A stretch of DNA of 64,000 bases from Methylobacterium nodulans ORS 2060 (GTDB lineage Bacteria > Pseudomonadota > Alphaproteobacteria > Rhizobiales > Beijerinckiaceae): the NCBI RefSeq assembly GCF_000022085.1, contig NC_011894.1, forward strand, positions 6,074,501 through 6,138,500, read 5' to 3'. Positions 33,629 to 43,290 of this stretch are shown one piece after another; positions within the stretch are counted from its first letter, which is position 1; each line of letters opens with the position of its first letter. Below the pieces are notes generated by a model. That model was not told the DNA's origin and searched no databases. It saw only the letters and a list, made by a program, of their open reading frames with translations. The translations under genes and the position numbers were made by a program.

Positions 33629-34759
33629 ATGGCGCGCGACGGCGATGCGATCCTGATCGCCGCGCAATCCGGGCGGGCCCTCGCGGCGGCGGCGCGGCGG
33701 GCGGGCCTGCGCCCCTTCGTGGCCGACCTGTTCGGGGACGAGGACATGCGGGCGCTCGCCGCCGGCTACCGGGCGCTGCCGGGCCGCTTCGGCGCCGGAC
33801 CGGCCGCGCGGGGCGTGATCGCGGCCCTCGATGCGCTCGCCGCCGAGGCGGGCACGCCTCTCGGGGTGGTGCTCGGCAGCGGCTTCGAGAGGGCACCCGC
33901 CCTGATGCGGGCCATCGCGGCGCGCCACCGCCTGATCGGCGCCGCCCCCGCCACCGTCGCGGCCCTCAAGGACCCGGCGAACCTCGCCGCCCTGTGCGCG
34001 CGCCTCGGCATCCCGCACCCGCCGCTCAGCCTCGAGGCCGTGCCCGATCCGGAGAACTGGCTGCTCAAGCGCCGCGGCGCCTCGGGGGGCGGCCATATCC
34101 GGCCGGCGGGGCCGGGCCCCGTGGCCCGGGGCGCCTATCTGCAGCGCCGGATGCCCGGCACCGCACGGTCCCTGACAATCCTCGCCGACGGGCGCCGGAT
34201 CCTCGTTATCGCCGACACGGCCCAATGGACCGCCCCGAGCCCGGCGCGGCCCTTCCGCTACGCCGGCGCCGTCGAGCCCGGCGGCATGCCGCCGGGCGTG
34301 CGGGAGGCCGCGACGGCGGCCGTCGCCGCCCTGGTGGAGGAAACGGGGCTCTGCGGCCTCGCCAGCGCCGATTTCCTGGTCGACGGCACCGACTGGTGGC
34401 TCCTCGAGATCAATCCGCGTCCCGGCGCCACCCTGGACGTGCTCGACCGCCGCACCGAACCGCTCCTCGCCCGCCACATCGACGCAGCCGGCGGCCGGCT
34501 CGGCGCCACCCTGGCCCTTCCTCCAGATGCGGTCGCCACGCAGATCTGCTACGCCGTTGAGCGCATTCCGCTAGTGCCGCCCCTGGCTTGGCCGGACTTC
34601 GTGATGGACCGGCCGCTTGCCGGCAGCCGGATCCCCGCCGGGGCGCCGATCTGCACGGTGCGGGCCTCGGGGCCCGACGCGCAGGCCGCCCGAAGCGAGG
34701 TCCGAGCCCGAGCCGAGGCCGTGCGGGCCTTAATTCACCGCGAGGGAGACCGTCCATGA
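33629..34759 (+). CDS. ATP-grasp protein of the H4MPT cluster (OrfY-like)
   Basis: 376 residues. ATP-grasp features include the lysine in [15 protein letters not shown], the glycine-rich loop, and [27 protein letters not shown], which carries the metal-binding E-x-N. It lies between mtdB and mch, the position of orfY in M. extorquens, and its stop overlaps the mch start (ATGA). It likely ligates an amino acid to a cofactor or its precursor (H4MPT analogue or methylofuran). Exact reaction unknown. Confidence 0.85.
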   Translation: MARDGDAILIAAQSGRALAAAARRAGLRPFVADLFGDEDMRALAAGYRALPGRFGAGPAARGVIAALDALAAEAGTPLGVVLGSGFERAPALMRAIAARHRLIGAAPATVAALKDPANLAALCARLGIPHPPLSLEAVPDPENWLLKRRGASGGGHIRPAGPGPVARGAYLQRRMPGTARSLTILADGRRILVIADTAQWTAPSPARPFRYAGAVEPGGMPPGVREAATAAVAALVEETGLCGLASADFLVDGTDWWLLEINPRPGATLDVLDRRTEPLLARHIDAAGGRLGATLALPPDAVATQICYAVERIPLVPPLAWPDFVMDRPLAGSRIPAGAPICTVRASGPDAQAARSEVRARAEAVRALIHREGDRP

Positions 34760-35730
34760 GTTCCACCACCGTCCGCCCGAGCGTGAACGCCCTGGCCGCC
34801 CCCCTGGTCGAGGCCCTGGTCGCTGACGCGGCGAAGCTCCGCCTGACCGTGACGGCCAACAGCGGCGAGGCGCGCCTCGTCAATGCGGGGGCGACCGTTC
34901 TCGGCTCGATCGAGGCCGGTCGCCGCATCGCGGAGATCTGCCTCGGCGGCCTCGGCACCGTGACCATCGCGCCGACCGGCCCGGTCGCCGCATGGCCCTA
35001 CACGATCACGGTCCACAGCACCGATCCGGTGCTGGCCTGCCTCGGCAGCCAGTATGCCGGCTGGAGCCTCGCGGACGAGGGCGGCACGTCCGGCTTCTTC
35101 GCGCTGGGCTCCGGGCCGGGCCGGGCCGCAGCGGCGGTGGAGCATCTCTTCGAGGAGCTCCACTACAAGGACAACGCCGTGCAGATCGCCCTCGTCCTCG
35201 AATCCGCGAGCGCCCCGCCGGCCTCCGTGGTCGCCAAGGTGGCCGAGGCCGCGGGCGTGCCCCTTGAGGCCGTCACCTTCATCTACGCGCCGACCCAGAG
35301 CCTCGCCGGCTCGACCCAGGTCGTGGCCCGGGTGCTGGAGGTGGCCCTGCACAAGGCGCATTCGGTCGGCTTCGACCTCGCCAAGATCGTCGACGGGATC
35401 GGCGCGGCGCCCCTGAGCCCGCCCCACCCGGACTTCATCCAGGCCATGGGCCGCACCAACGACGCCATCATCTATGGCGGGCGGGTCCAGCTCTTCGTCG
35501 ATGCGGAGGATGCCGACGCCAAGGGCCTCGCCGAGGCGCTGCCGAGCACGACCTCGCGGGACCATGGCGCCCCCTTCGCGGAGATCTTCGCCCGCTTCAA
35601 CGGCGACTTCTACGCCATCGATTCGCATCTCTTCAGCCCGGCCGAGGTCGTGGTGACCTCGGTCCGCACCGGCCACAGCCACCGCAGCGGCCGGCTGGTG
35701 CCGGACCTGGTCGAGCGCTCCTTCGCGTGA
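34756..35730 (+). CDS. mch: Methenyl-H4MPT cyclohydrolase
   Basis: 324 residues. [64 protein letters not shown] and [11 protein letters not shown] are characteristic of Mch. It hydrolyses methenyl-H4MPT to formyl-H4MPT, supplying the Fhc complex. The start overlaps the ATP-grasp gene by 4 bases. A palindromic repeat follows 15 bases after the stop. Confidence 0.96.
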   Translation: MSSTTVRPSVNALAAPLVEALVADAAKLRLTVTANSGEARLVNAGATVLGSIEAGRRIAEICLGGLGTVTIAPTGPVAAWPYTITVHSTDPVLACLGSQYAGWSLADEGGTSGFFALGSGPGRAAAAVEHLFEELHYKDNAVQIALVLESASAPPASVVAKVAEAAGVPLEAVTFIYAPTQSLAGSTQVVARVLEVALHKAHSVGFDLAKIVDGIGAAPLSPPHPDFIQAMGRTNDAIIYGGRVQLFVDAEDADAKGLAEALPSTTSRDHGAPFAEIFARFNGDFYAIDSHLFSPAEVVVTSVRTGHSHRSGRLVPDLVERSFA

Positions 35731-35744
35731 CACCAGGCGCAGAT

Positions 35745-35768
35745 CCCCTCTCCCGGGTGGGAGAGGGG
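35745..35768. repeat. CCCTCTCCC palindrome between mch and orf5
   Basis: Arms cccctctccc (35745-35754) and gggagagggg (35759-35768), 4-base loop, directly after mch. Another member of the family at 24608, 32521 and 40524. It may act as a transcript-stabilising or partial terminating hairpin. Confidence 0.75.
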
Positions 35769-35805
35769 TTCCCGTGCCCTTCGCTACCCATGGGAGACCA
35801 CCCCG

Positions 35806-36741
35806 ATGCGGATCGGGCTCGCGGCCGATAACGGCGCCTGGCACAAGGGGCGCCTCCGGGCGGCGCTGACCCGGCTCGGGGCCGAGCCGGTGCTGTTCTC
35901 GCTCGCCGACGTCACGGTCGAGACGGGGGCTCCCGAGCCTCTGCGCGTGCCGGGCTTCGGCGACGAGCTGCCGGACGGGGTCCTGCTGCGCACCGTCGCG
36001 GGCGGCACCTTCGAGGCCACGACCATGCGCCTCGGCGTGCTGCACGCCCTCGTGGCCGCCGGCACGGTGGTCTGGAACAGCCCGGTGGCGATCGAGCGCT
36101 CGGTCGACAAGGCGGCGACGAGCCTGCTGCTCGCCCGGCACGGCGTGCCGACGCCTCAGACCTTCGTCCTGTCCCGGCGCGAGGCCGCTGCCGACCTCGT
36201 GGCACGGGAGGCCGGACCGGGGCGCCCGCTCGTGCTCAAGCCCCTGTTCGGCTCGCAGGGCGAGGGGCTCCAGCTCATCGAGCGGCCGGACGAGCTGCCG
36301 CCCGAGGAGCTGGTCGGCCGGGTCTACTACCTGCAGCGCTACGTCGCCCGCCGGGACGGGGCATGGCAGGATTACCGGGTCTTCGTCTGCGACGGGCGGG
36401 CCGTGGCCGGGATGATCCGCCAGGGCGACGGCTGGATCACCAATGTCCACCGGGGCGGCCGGCCGCTGCCCTGGAGCGTGCCGCCGCGCGCCGCGGAACT
36501 CGCGGAGGCGGCGGCCCGGGCGGTCGAGGTCGCCTATACGGGCGTCGACCTCGTGGAAGACGGGGAGGGCGGCTTCCTGGTGCTGGAGGTCAACAGCATG
36601 CCGGCCTGGTCGGGCCTGCAGCAGGTGACCGAGATCGACATCGCCGAGACCGTGGCGCGCGGCTTCCTCGCCGCCGTCCGGGCGCGGACCTCCCAGATCC
36701 CGATCCCGCGCCCGATCCCACGCCTCGTGGCGCAGGGGTGA
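35806..36741 (+). CDS. orf5: RimK-like ATP-grasp ligase (Orf5)
   Basis: 311 residues. RimK/ATP-grasp pattern: SVDKAATSLLLARHGVPTPQTFV, PLVLKPLFGSQGEGLQLIE (ATP-binding lysine and glycine loop), YYLQRYV, and VDLVEDGEGGFLVLEVNSMPAWSGLQ (metal ligands). The family adds glutamate or similar residues to cofactors or proteins. The product is required for H4MPT-linked formaldehyde oxidation in M. extorquens as I recall, with unknown exact step. Overlaps orf7 by 4 bases. Confidence 0.87.
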   Translation: MRIGLAADNGAWHKGRLRAALTRLGAEPVLFSLADVTVETGAPEPLRVPGFGDELPDGVLLRTVAGGTFEATTMRLGVLHALVAAGTVVWNSPVAIERSVDKAATSLLLARHGVPTPQTFVLSRREAAADLVAREAGPGRPLVLKPLFGSQGEGLQLIERPDELPPEELVGRVYYLQRYVARRDGAWQDYRVFVCDGRAVAGMIRQGDGWITNVHRGGRPLPWSVPPRAAELAEAAARAVEVAYTGVDLVEDGEGGFLVLEVNSMPAWSGLQQVTEIDIAETVARGFLAAVRARTSQIPIPRPIPRLVAQG

Positions 36742-37619
36742 CCGGCGCCGTGGCGGGGCCCGGACCCGGCCCGACGCCCGAGGCGATCGCGGCGGCCTAC
36801 CGCGCCGCCTGCCGGGCGGAGCTCGCCGCGCTGAAGCCCGGCAACGTCCACGTCTTCGCCGAGGGCCACCGCATGACTCTCGCCGATTTCGAGACGAGCG
36901 CCGCGGTCTCCGCCGGCCCGCTCGCCGCGGCGGGCCGGAGGGTCGGCGAGCGGGTCGAGGCGGCCGTCGCCGCCACGGTGGCGGCGGTGGGGCAGAACAC
37001 CAATCTCGGCATCGTGCTCCTCTGCGCACCGCTCGCCGCCGCGGCCGAGCGGCCCGGCCCCCTGCGGGCGGCGCTCGAGGGCGTGCTCGCCGGGCTCGAC
37101 GCGACGGATGCCAGGGGCGTGTTCGCGGCGATCCGGCTCGCCAATCCGGGCGGGCTCGGCCGCGCCGCCCGCCACGACGTGACGGGCGCGGAGGCGCCCC
37201 CGCCGCTCCTCGCCGCGATGGCCGAGGCGGCCGGGCGCGACCGCATCGCCCGCGCCTACGTGACGGGCTTCTCGGACCTGTTCGACATCGGCCTGCCGGC
37301 CCTCCACCGCGCCCGCGCACAGGGCCTCGCGGCGCCCTGGACGGCGACCGCAATCCATCTCGCCTTCCTGACCGCCTTTCCGGACAGCCACATCGCCCGC
37401 AAGTTCGGGCTCGCGCGAGCGGAGGCGGTGCGGGCCGAGGCGCAGGCAGCGCTCGGCGGCCTCCTCCTCGGCGAGAGCGCGACCGCTGCCCTGCTCGCCC
37501 ATGACCGGCACCTCAAGGAGGCGGGGCTCAACCCCGGCACCAGTGCCGATCTGACGGTCGCGACGCTGTTCCTGGACGCGTTGCAGGGCATCGGAGTTGG
37601 CAAAGTTCCCGCAGGTTAA
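36738..37619 (+). CDS. orf7: CitG-like (triphosphoribosyl-dephospho-CoA synthase family) protein (Orf7)
   Basis: 293 residues from a GTG overlapping the orf5 stop (GTGA). ELAALKPGNVHVFAEGHRMTLADFETSAAVS, VGQNTNLGIVLLCAPLA and DRIARAYVTGFSDLFDIGLPAL match the CitG/MdcB family, which attaches ribosyl phosphates to dephospho-CoA. In this context it probably performs a related phosphoribosyl transfer in H4MPT or methylofuran synthesis; unproven. Last gene before fae, which has its own upstream region. Confidence 0.85.
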   Translation: MTGAVAGPGPGPTPEAIAAAYRAACRAELAALKPGNVHVFAEGHRMTLADFETSAAVSAGPLAAAGRRVGERVEAAVAATVAAVGQNTNLGIVLLCAPLAAAAERPGPLRAALEGVLAGLDATDARGVFAAIRLANPGGLGRAARHDVTGAEAPPPLLAAMAEAAGRDRIARAYVTGFSDLFDIGLPALHRARAQGLAAPWTATAIHLAFLTAFPDSHIARKFGLARAEAVRAEAQAALGGLLLGESATAALLAHDRHLKEAGLNPGTSADLTVATLFLDALQGIGVGKVPAG

Positions 37620-37865
37620 TCCCAAAGATCGGCAACCTGCCAAAAAGTCCAAATCCCTTACCCGGCAATGCCTTTTTACGAGCGAAAATGGCATCGCTCG
37701 GCGGAGTTGGCGGCTTGTTCGCGGTTCGGCACCGCTGTAGGGTCCGCCGCGCTATCCGGGAACCGGTTCGGCCGATCAGCCGGACGCCGCAACAAGGATG
37801 GCGCGCTTCAAGCCGTGCCTGTTTGGTGGGCGGCTCACTTTTTTGACTCCTGGGAGAAACCCCGC

Positions 37866-38381
37866 ATGGCGACGATCAACAAGGTGATGGTGGGCGAGGC
37901 CCTCGTCGGCGACGGCAACGAGGTCGCCCACATCGACCTCATCATCGGCCCGCGCGGCAGCGCCGCCGAGACGGCGTTCTGCAACAGCCTCACCAACAAC
38001 AAGCACGGCTTCACCAGCCTGCTCGCGGTGGTGGCGCCCAACCTGCCGTGCAAGCCGAACACCCTGCTGTTCAACAAGGTCACGATCAACGACGCCCGTC
38101 AGGCGGTGCAGATGTTCGGCCCGGCCCAGCACGCGGTCGCCAAGGCCGTGCAGGACTGCGTGTCCGAGGGCATCATCCCGGCGGCCGAGGCCGACGACCT
38201 CTACATCCTGGTCGGCGTGTTCATCCACTGGGAAGCGGCGGACGACGCCAAGATCGAGAAGTACAACTACGAGGCCACGAAGCTGTCGATCCAGCGCGCC
38301 GTGAAGGGCGAGCCGAACGCTGCTCAGGTCACGCAGCAGTACAAGACCGCCCAGCACCCCTTCGCTGCCAACGTTTCCTAG
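37866..38381 (+). CDS. fae: Formaldehyde-activating enzyme
   Basis: 171 residues. [32 protein letters not shown] contains the catalytic histidine (H22 here); [14 protein letters not shown] and [23 protein letters not shown] are also conserved. It condenses formaldehyde with H4MPT to methylene-H4MPT. Codon use is strongly biased, as expected of one of the most abundant proteins in such cells. The 246-base upstream region, with an AT-rich patch near 37640-37690, must hold a strong promoter. A good terminator follows. Confidence 0.97.
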   Translation: MATINKVMVGEALVGDGNEVAHIDLIIGPRGSAAETAFCNSLTNNKHGFTSLLAVVAPNLPCKPNTLLFNKVTINDARQAVQMFGPAQHAVAKAVQDCVSEGIIPAAEADDLYILVGVFIHWEAADDAKIEKYNYEATKLSIQRAVKGEPNAAQVTQQYKTAQHPFAANVS

Positions 38382-38491
38382 ACAGGAAACCGTCCGGAGC
38401 AGCAAGCGGCCACCCCGCCGCCCCCACCGCCTCCGCCGAAGGGGCTGTTCCAGCGACTGGCCTCCATCTTTCTCGGACGTTGACACCATCG

Positions 38492-38518
38492 CGGGAGGGC
38501 TCCGGCCCTCCCGTTTTC
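38492..38518 (+). terminator. Rho-independent terminator of fae
   Basis: Stem cgggagggc (38492-38500) and gccctcccg (38505-38513) followed by ttttcgttt. Strong GC stem with a T tract, about 110 bases after the fae stop. Confidence 0.85.
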
Positions 38519-38673
38519 GTTTGCTCATCCGAAATCCGATCGATTGCTCGGCGATGGCTGTCGCCATCGCGCGGCAAGGCGGATTTCGGCTTCGCTCAAG
38601 GCGGCGCGGAGCAGAGCTCCGCGCCGCGCGGGCTTGGTGATCCGGCTTCCGAACCGATCGTCCGGAAACCGGA

Positions 38674-39387
38674 TCACCCCGCCAGATGCTCGGGGCGCAG
38701 GCGCTGGTCGTGCAGCGCGCTCGCGACCAGGATCCCGACCGCTCCGGCGGAGCGGAGCGCGGGCAGGTCCTCCGGGCCGCGCAGCCCCCCGGCCGCGTAG
38801 AGGCGGGCGGAGGGCGCCCGGGCCCGCACCGCCGCGAGCCCCGCGAGGTCCGGCCCCGCGCCGCTGCCGACCCGGCCGAGCGTCATCACGATGATCTCCG
38901 AGGGCCATGCGGAGGGGTCCTCGTGCAGGACGGCGGGGCCGAGGGCTGCGCCATCCCGGCTGTCGAGGGAGAGCACCGCCCGGTCGCCGAGCCGGCGCAC
39001 CAGTTCCGCATCCGCCTGGCTCTCGCTGCCGAGCACCGGCCGGCCGAGTCCCGTGGCGAGGAAGGCCTCGACCGCGGCCTCCTGCGCGAAACCCGCATCG
39101 ACCCACAGCTCAACTCCCGGAACCGCCGCCGCAATGGCCGAGAGGGACGCCGCGTCGGGCGGGGTGCCGTCCATGATCGCGTCGAGATCGGCCACGTAGA
39201 GCCGGCGCGCCGGCCACGCGGAGAGGAGGCCCCGCGCCACGGCGGCGGGTTCCGGGCTCGGGCTCAGCGGCGTGACGATGGGCGCATAGGCATGGCGCTC
39301 CCCCGCCTTGGCCCGCACCACGAGGCCGTGCCGCAGGTCGAGCACCGGAATGACCGCGAACGGGCTTGCGCCTCCCCCCGGGCTCAT
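38674..39387 (-). CDS. HisA/HisF-like TIM-barrel protein of the C1 cluster
   Basis: 237 residues. Starts MSPGGGASPFAVIPVLDLRHGLVVRA, a HisA-like first strand with VIPVLDL; ends with the phosphate site AAGGLRGPEDLPALRSAGAVGILVASALH. HisA-related proteins occur in H4MPT gene clusters (orf17 region in M. extorquens, from memory) and are likely cofactor-synthesis enzymes acting on a phosphoribosyl or furan phosphate substrate. Divergent from the ASKHA gene, with 40 bases between the two starts. Confidence 0.78.
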   Translation of the reverse strand: MSPGGGASPFAVIPVLDLRHGLVVRAKAGERHAYAPIVTPLSPSPEPAAVARGLLSAWPARRLYVADLDAIMDGTPPDAASLSAIAAAVPGVELWVDAGFAQEAAVEAFLATGLGRPVLGSESQADAELVRRLGDRAVLSLDSRDGAALGPAVLHEDPSAWPSEIIVMTLGRVGSGAGPDLAGLAAVRARAPSARLYAAGGLRGPEDLPALRSAGAVGILVASALHDQRLRPEHLAG

Positions 39388-39427
39388 GTCAGGCGGGCTC
39401 CCCGTTCCCATCGTCGCGAGATCCCCC

Positions 39428-40492
39428 GTGAGCCTGCATCCGTCGTCCTCGTCCACCCGCACCATCGGCTGGGACCTCGGCGGGGTCCATGTCAAGGCCG
39501 CGCTGGTGGAGGACGGCCGCGTGCGGGCCGTGGTGCAGGCGCCCTGTCCGCTCTGGCGCGGGCTGCCGGCCCTCGACGCCGCGCTCGCGGGCCTGCCCGA
39601 CTGGACGCGCGGGCCCGCCCGCCACGCCGTGACCATGACGGGCGAACTCACCGACTGCTTTGCCGACCGGGCGGACGGGGTAGCGCAGCTCGCCGGCTGG
39701 GCCGTGCGGGCGCTCCCCGGAGCGGTCGCGATCTATGCCGGCCGGGCCGGCTTCGTGACGCCCGACGCGGCGGCGGGCTTAAGCCCCGACATCGCCAGCG
39801 CCAACTGGTACGCGACCGCCTCCCTGGTCGGCCGGCTCGTCCCGGCGGCCTTCCTCGTCGATATCGGCTCGACCACCGCCGACCTGATCCCGGTCGTGCA
39901 GGGGCGTCCCGCCGCCCGGGGCTACAGCGATGCCGAGCGGCTGGAGACCGGCGAACTCGTCTATACGGGCGTGGTGCGCACGCCGCTCCTGGCGCTCGGC
40001 GCCTCTGCGCCCTTCCGGGGCCGGCGCACGGCGCTGATGGCCGAGACCTTCGCGGCGACCGCCGACATCTACCGGCTCCTCGGCGACCTCCCGCCCGGGG
40101 AGGACCAGCAGGACACCATGGATCTCAAGGGCAAGTCGGTGCCGGAGACCGAGACGCGGCTCGCCCGCATGATCGGCCGCGACCGCCACGAGGGCAGCGC
40201 CGCCGACTGGGCGCGCCTCGCCGGCCATTTCGCGGAGGCGCAGCTGCGCCTCCTGCACGACGCCGCGGCGGTGATCCTCTCCCGCGGCGCGCTGCCGGAC
40301 GAGGCGCCGGTGATCGCCTGCGGGGCCGGCCGCTTCGTCGCCGCCCGCCTCGCCGCCCGGCTCGGGCGCCCCTGCCGCGACCTCGCCGACCTGATCGCCC
40401 CGCACCTCGCCCCGGAGGCGGCGGATTGGGCCTCGACCTGCGGGCCAGCGGTCGCGGTGGGGCTCCTCGGCGGCGATCCCGGGGCAGCGTGA
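39428..40492 (+). CDS. H4MPT-linked C1 pathway protein (hydantoinase/ASKHA family, MfnF-like)
   Basis: 354 residues from a GTG at 39428. TIGWDLGGVHVKAALVEDG is an ASKHA phosphate-1 motif and AAFLVDIGSTTADLIPV is phosphate-2, as in hydantoinase/oxoprolinase-type proteins. The family of unknown 'H4MPT-linked C1 transfer' proteins is homologous to methanogen MfnF, which couples furan and tyramine parts of methanofuran, so methylofuran synthesis is a reasonable guess. Ribosome site is weak; the start is approximate. A perfect palindrome follows. Confidence 0.8.
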   Translation: MSLHPSSSSTRTIGWDLGGVHVKAALVEDGRVRAVVQAPCPLWRGLPALDAALAGLPDWTRGPARHAVTMTGELTDCFADRADGVAQLAGWAVRALPGAVAIYAGRAGFVTPDAAAGLSPDIASANWYATASLVGRLVPAAFLVDIGSTTADLIPVVQGRPAARGYSDAERLETGELVYTGVVRTPLLALGASAPFRGRRTALMAETFAATADIYRLLGDLPPGEDQQDTMDLKGKSVPETETRLARMIGRDRHEGSAADWARLAGHFAEAQLRLLHDAAAVILSRGALPDEAPVIACGAGRFVAARLAARLGRPCRDLADLIAPHLAPEAADWASTCGPAVAVGLLGGDPGAA

Positions 40493-40523
40493 GGCAGCCC
40501 TGGTTCCGGGCGCATGCGATCAA

Positions 40524-40567
40524 GGCGCGGGATCCCCTCTCCCGCTCGGGAGAGGGGATCCCGCGCC
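40524..40567. repeat. Perfect 21-base-arm palindrome (CCCTCTCCC family)
   Basis: Arms 40524-40544 and 40547-40567 are exactly complementary around a 2-base centre; the core is gatcccctctcccg. It lies 31 bases after the ASKHA gene and before a small minus-strand gene, so it may terminate both. Longest member of the family in the window. Confidence 0.8.
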
Positions 40568-40613
40568 ACATCACCGTCCCCGGCTCATTCCTGACGATAC
40601 GACGAAGAGCCGC

Positions 40614-40832
40614 TCACGCCGCGCGGCGCACCCAGAGGTGAGCGAGCGCCGCCATGAGGGGCGGGGAGGCGGGCCGCGGCGCGCGCGCCAGCAGGCGGCC
40701 AGCCTGGGCCATGCGGCGCTCGGCCCTGGCCCGGCAGGCATCGGCAGCCGCCTGCAGGGCGTTCGCCTCTTCGAGCGCCCGGTTCGCCTGACGCAGGTGC
40801 CATGCCGCCCGCAAGGTGCTGATGAACCGCAT
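40614..40832 (-). CDS. Small arginine/alanine-rich hypothetical protein
   Basis: 72 residues. MRFISTLRAAWHLRQANRALEEANALQAAADACRARAERRM is predicted to be helical, possibly a short coiled coil or membrane-surface helix, with a single cysteine. No family recognised. ATG at 40832 has ggag upstream; a GTG one codon earlier is possible. Convergent with the ASKHA gene, and 77 bases after the stop of the hybrid kinase on the same strand would place it downstream in transcription. Confidence 0.55.
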   Translation of the reverse strand: MRFISTLRAAWHLRQANRALEEANALQAAADACRARAERRMAQAGRLLARAPRPASPPLMAALAHLWVRRAA

Positions 40833-40909
40833 CACCCGATCTCCAACCCGACGGGGAGACCCTGCCGGGGCCGCGGCCGGCTCGCGGTGCGGGCCCGCAC
40901 CGGCCCGCG

Positions 40910-43132
40910 TCAGACCGGCAAGCGGGGCCCGGCAGCGTCGCCGAGCACCGTCCGGAGCTTCGCCGCGAGCTGGGCCACCGTGAACGGCTTGGTGATGAGC
41001 TGGGTGCCGGGATCGAGCATGCCGTTGTGCACGATGGCGTTGCGCGTGTAGCCGGTCATGAACACGACCTTCAGGTCGGGCCGGCGGCGCAGGGCCTCGT
41101 CGGCGAGCCTGCGGCCGTTGACGTCGGGCATCACCACATCGGTGAGGAGGAGCGCCACCTCGGGGTGGAGCGCCAGCAGGTTGAGGGCCGCCGCCGCCCC
41201 GTCCGCGTCGAGCACCCGGTAGCCGAGATCGGACAGGGCCTCCACGGCGAACTGGCGCACGGCCGCCTCATCCTCGACGACGAGCACGGTCGCGTCGCCC
41301 TGGGCGATGGCCAGGGACGCGCGGGAGGCCGGGCGCGGGCTGTCCTCGGGCCCCGCATGGCGCGGCAGGTAGATCTTCACCGTCGTGCCCTGGCCGAGCT
41401 CGGAATAGACCGCCAGATGCCCGCCGGACTGGCGCACGAAGCCGTAGACTTGGCTCAGGCCGAGCCCCGTCCCCTGGCCCTGCTCCTTGGTGGTGAAGAA
41501 GGGCTCGACGGCGCGCGCCAGCACCTCCGGCCCCATGCCGGTGCCGTTGTCGGTCACCGCCACGAGCACGTACTGCCCCGCCGCCACCTCCGCGTGGGCA
41601 GCGATATAGGCCTCGTCCAGATAGGCGTTGGCGGTTTCGATGGTCAGGCGCCCTCCGGTCTCCGGCATGGCGTCCCGGGCATTCACCGTGAGGTTGAGAA
41701 GCGCGTTCTCGAGCTGGTTGGGATCCGCGAAGGTCCGCCACAGGCCGCCCGCCAGCACGGTCTCCAGGCGCACGGCCTCGCCGAGGGTCTGGCGGAAGAG
41801 CTCGGCCATGCCGGAGACGAGCGCATTGGCGTCGACCGGCTTCGGGTCGAGGGGCTGGCGGCGGGCGAAGGCCAGAAGCCGCTGCGTCAGCGCCGCGGCC
41901 CGCCGGGCGCCCCCGATCGCGTTGTCGATCAGCCGCTGCTGGCGGGCATCCACCGGCCCCATGCGCCGTTGCAGGATTTCGAGGGAGCCGAGCACGACGG
42001 TGAGCAGGTTGTTGAAATCATGCGCGAGCCCGCCCGTGAGGCGCCCGACCGCCTCCATCTTCTGCGACTGGCGCAGCTGATCCTCGCTCGCCTCCCGCCG
42101 CAGGATCTCGGCGCGCAGCTGCGCCAGCGCCTCGCCCTCGCGCCGGGTGCGCCTGAGCGCCACGACTGTCAGCGCGACGAGGCCCAGGGTCGCCGGAAGA
42201 CCGAAATAGAGGTGGCTCGCCACCGTGTCGCGCCACTCGGCCAGGATCGTCGCCCGGTCGATGCCGGCCGTGACGTAGACCGGATAATGCGGCAGCCGCC
42301 GGTAGGCATAGAGCCGCTCGCGCCCGTCGACGGCGGAGCGGGTCTCATAGAAGCCCCGCTCCGGCGTGCGGCCGACCGCCGTGAGGAAGCCGCTCGTCGG
42401 AGGCGTGCGGGTGATCCGCCCCGGGATCTCCGGCACCCGCGCCAGGATCGTGCCGTCCTCCCGCAGGAGCGAGATCGTGTCGAGGCCGCTCTCGCGCACT
42501 TGGGCGTAGAAGTCCCGGAAATAGGCCGGGTCGACCGCGACCGCGATCACCCCCCGGAAGCTGCTGCCGTGCCGGGCGCTGCTCACCTGGAACGCCGTCG
42601 CCCCGTCGGGCCCGACCGTCATCACCTCGCCGACGAAGTCGCTGCCCTGCGGCAGGGCGCCGTCGCGGTGGAGGCGGAAGAACGGGCGCGCGGCGAGATC
42701 GCCCTCGCGCCCCGCGGGCAGCGGCTCGGCGGTGACGAGGGGCCGCGCCTGTGCGTCGAGGACCCAGATGTCGCGGACCTGCGGGAGGGCGCCGCTCAGT
42801 TCTGCGAGCTGGCGCTGCAGGTCCGGCTCACGGGCGCGGACCGCCTCGTCCGGCAGGTCGCCCAGGATCTGGTTGACCTGCCGGGCCGCGAGATCGGCGG
42901 TCTCGAACACCTTGATCGCGTGCTCGCGCACCACGTCCAGGGTGCGCGCGAGGCGCCCTTCCGCATCGCGCCGGTGGCTGCCGTAGGAGATCCAGGCGCC
43001 CGTCGCGAGGACCAGGACGGGCAGCAGGATGGCCGCCACCACGACGAGCTGCAGGGATCGCTCGGCCGCGGTGGCAGCCGCGCGCCGCGCGCCGGCCCCG
43101 TCGGATCTGAATGGCGGCACGGGTGCTGTCAC
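40910..43132 (-). CDS. Hybrid sensor histidine kinase with extracytoplasmic sensor and receiver domain
   Basis: About 740 residues from a GTG at 43132; an ATG at 43216 in frame gives 768. Membrane segment SLQLVVVAAILLPVLVLATGAWI, then a dCache-like sensor (about 50-290; ARQVNQILGDLP, GVIAVAVDPAYF), a second segment (YFGLPATLGLVALTVVAL), H-box GGLAHDFNNLLTVV, N-box LLNLTVNARDAM, G box GTGLGLSQVYG and a C-terminal receiver (VLVVEDEA, LLTDVVMPDVNG). Autophosphorylation with an attached receiver suggests a phosphorelay or self-quenching. No partner regulator gene adjoins it. Confidence 0.88.
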   Translation of the reverse strand: MTAPVPPFRSDGAGARRAAATAAERSLQLVVVAAILLPVLVLATGAWISYGSHRRDAEGRLARTLDVVREHAIKVFETADLAARQVNQILGDLPDEAVRAREPDLQRQLAELSGALPQVRDIWVLDAQARPLVTAEPLPAGREGDLAARPFFRLHRDGALPQGSDFVGEVMTVGPDGATAFQVSSARHGSSFRGVIAVAVDPAYFRDFYAQVRESGLDTISLLREDGTILARVPEIPGRITRTPPTSGFLTAVGRTPERGFYETRSAVDGRERLYAYRRLPHYPVYVTAGIDRATILAEWRDTVASHLYFGLPATLGLVALTVVALRRTRREGEALAQLRAEILRREASEDQLRQSQKMEAVGRLTGGLAHDFNNLLTVVLGSLEILQRRMGPVDARQQRLIDNAIGGARRAAALTQRLLAFARRQPLDPKPVDANALVSGMAELFRQTLGEAVRLETVLAGGLWRTFADPNQLENALLNLTVNARDAMPETGGRLTIETANAYLDEAYIAAHAEVAAGQYVLVAVTDNGTGMGPEVLARAVEPFFTTKEQGQGTGLGLSQVYGFVRQSGGHLAVYSELGQGTTVKIYLPRHAGPEDSPRPASRASLAIAQGDATVLVVEDEAAVRQFAVEALSDLGYRVLDADGAAAALNLLALHPEVALLLTDVVMPDVNGRRLADEALRRRPDLKVVFMTGYTRNAIVHNGMLDPGTQLITKPFTVAQLAAKLRTVLGDAAGPRLPV

Positions 43133-43290
43133 GAGGGGCACGCGGGCTCGGCTTGGGCGGTCCCAGACGATTCCGGGTACCAGACAGGAGCAGGGTACGC
43201 CAGCGCCGCCCGACATACACGCGCGAGTTGTTCAATGCCGCGATGAACGACCGGTTGACCGGATCGCGCGCGGACGGTTTCTCCTCCGGC

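Noticed and set aside
41027..43246. 739-residue open frame opposite the hybrid kinase
   Set aside because: Antisense shadow; the minus-strand frame has clear kinase and receiver motifs.
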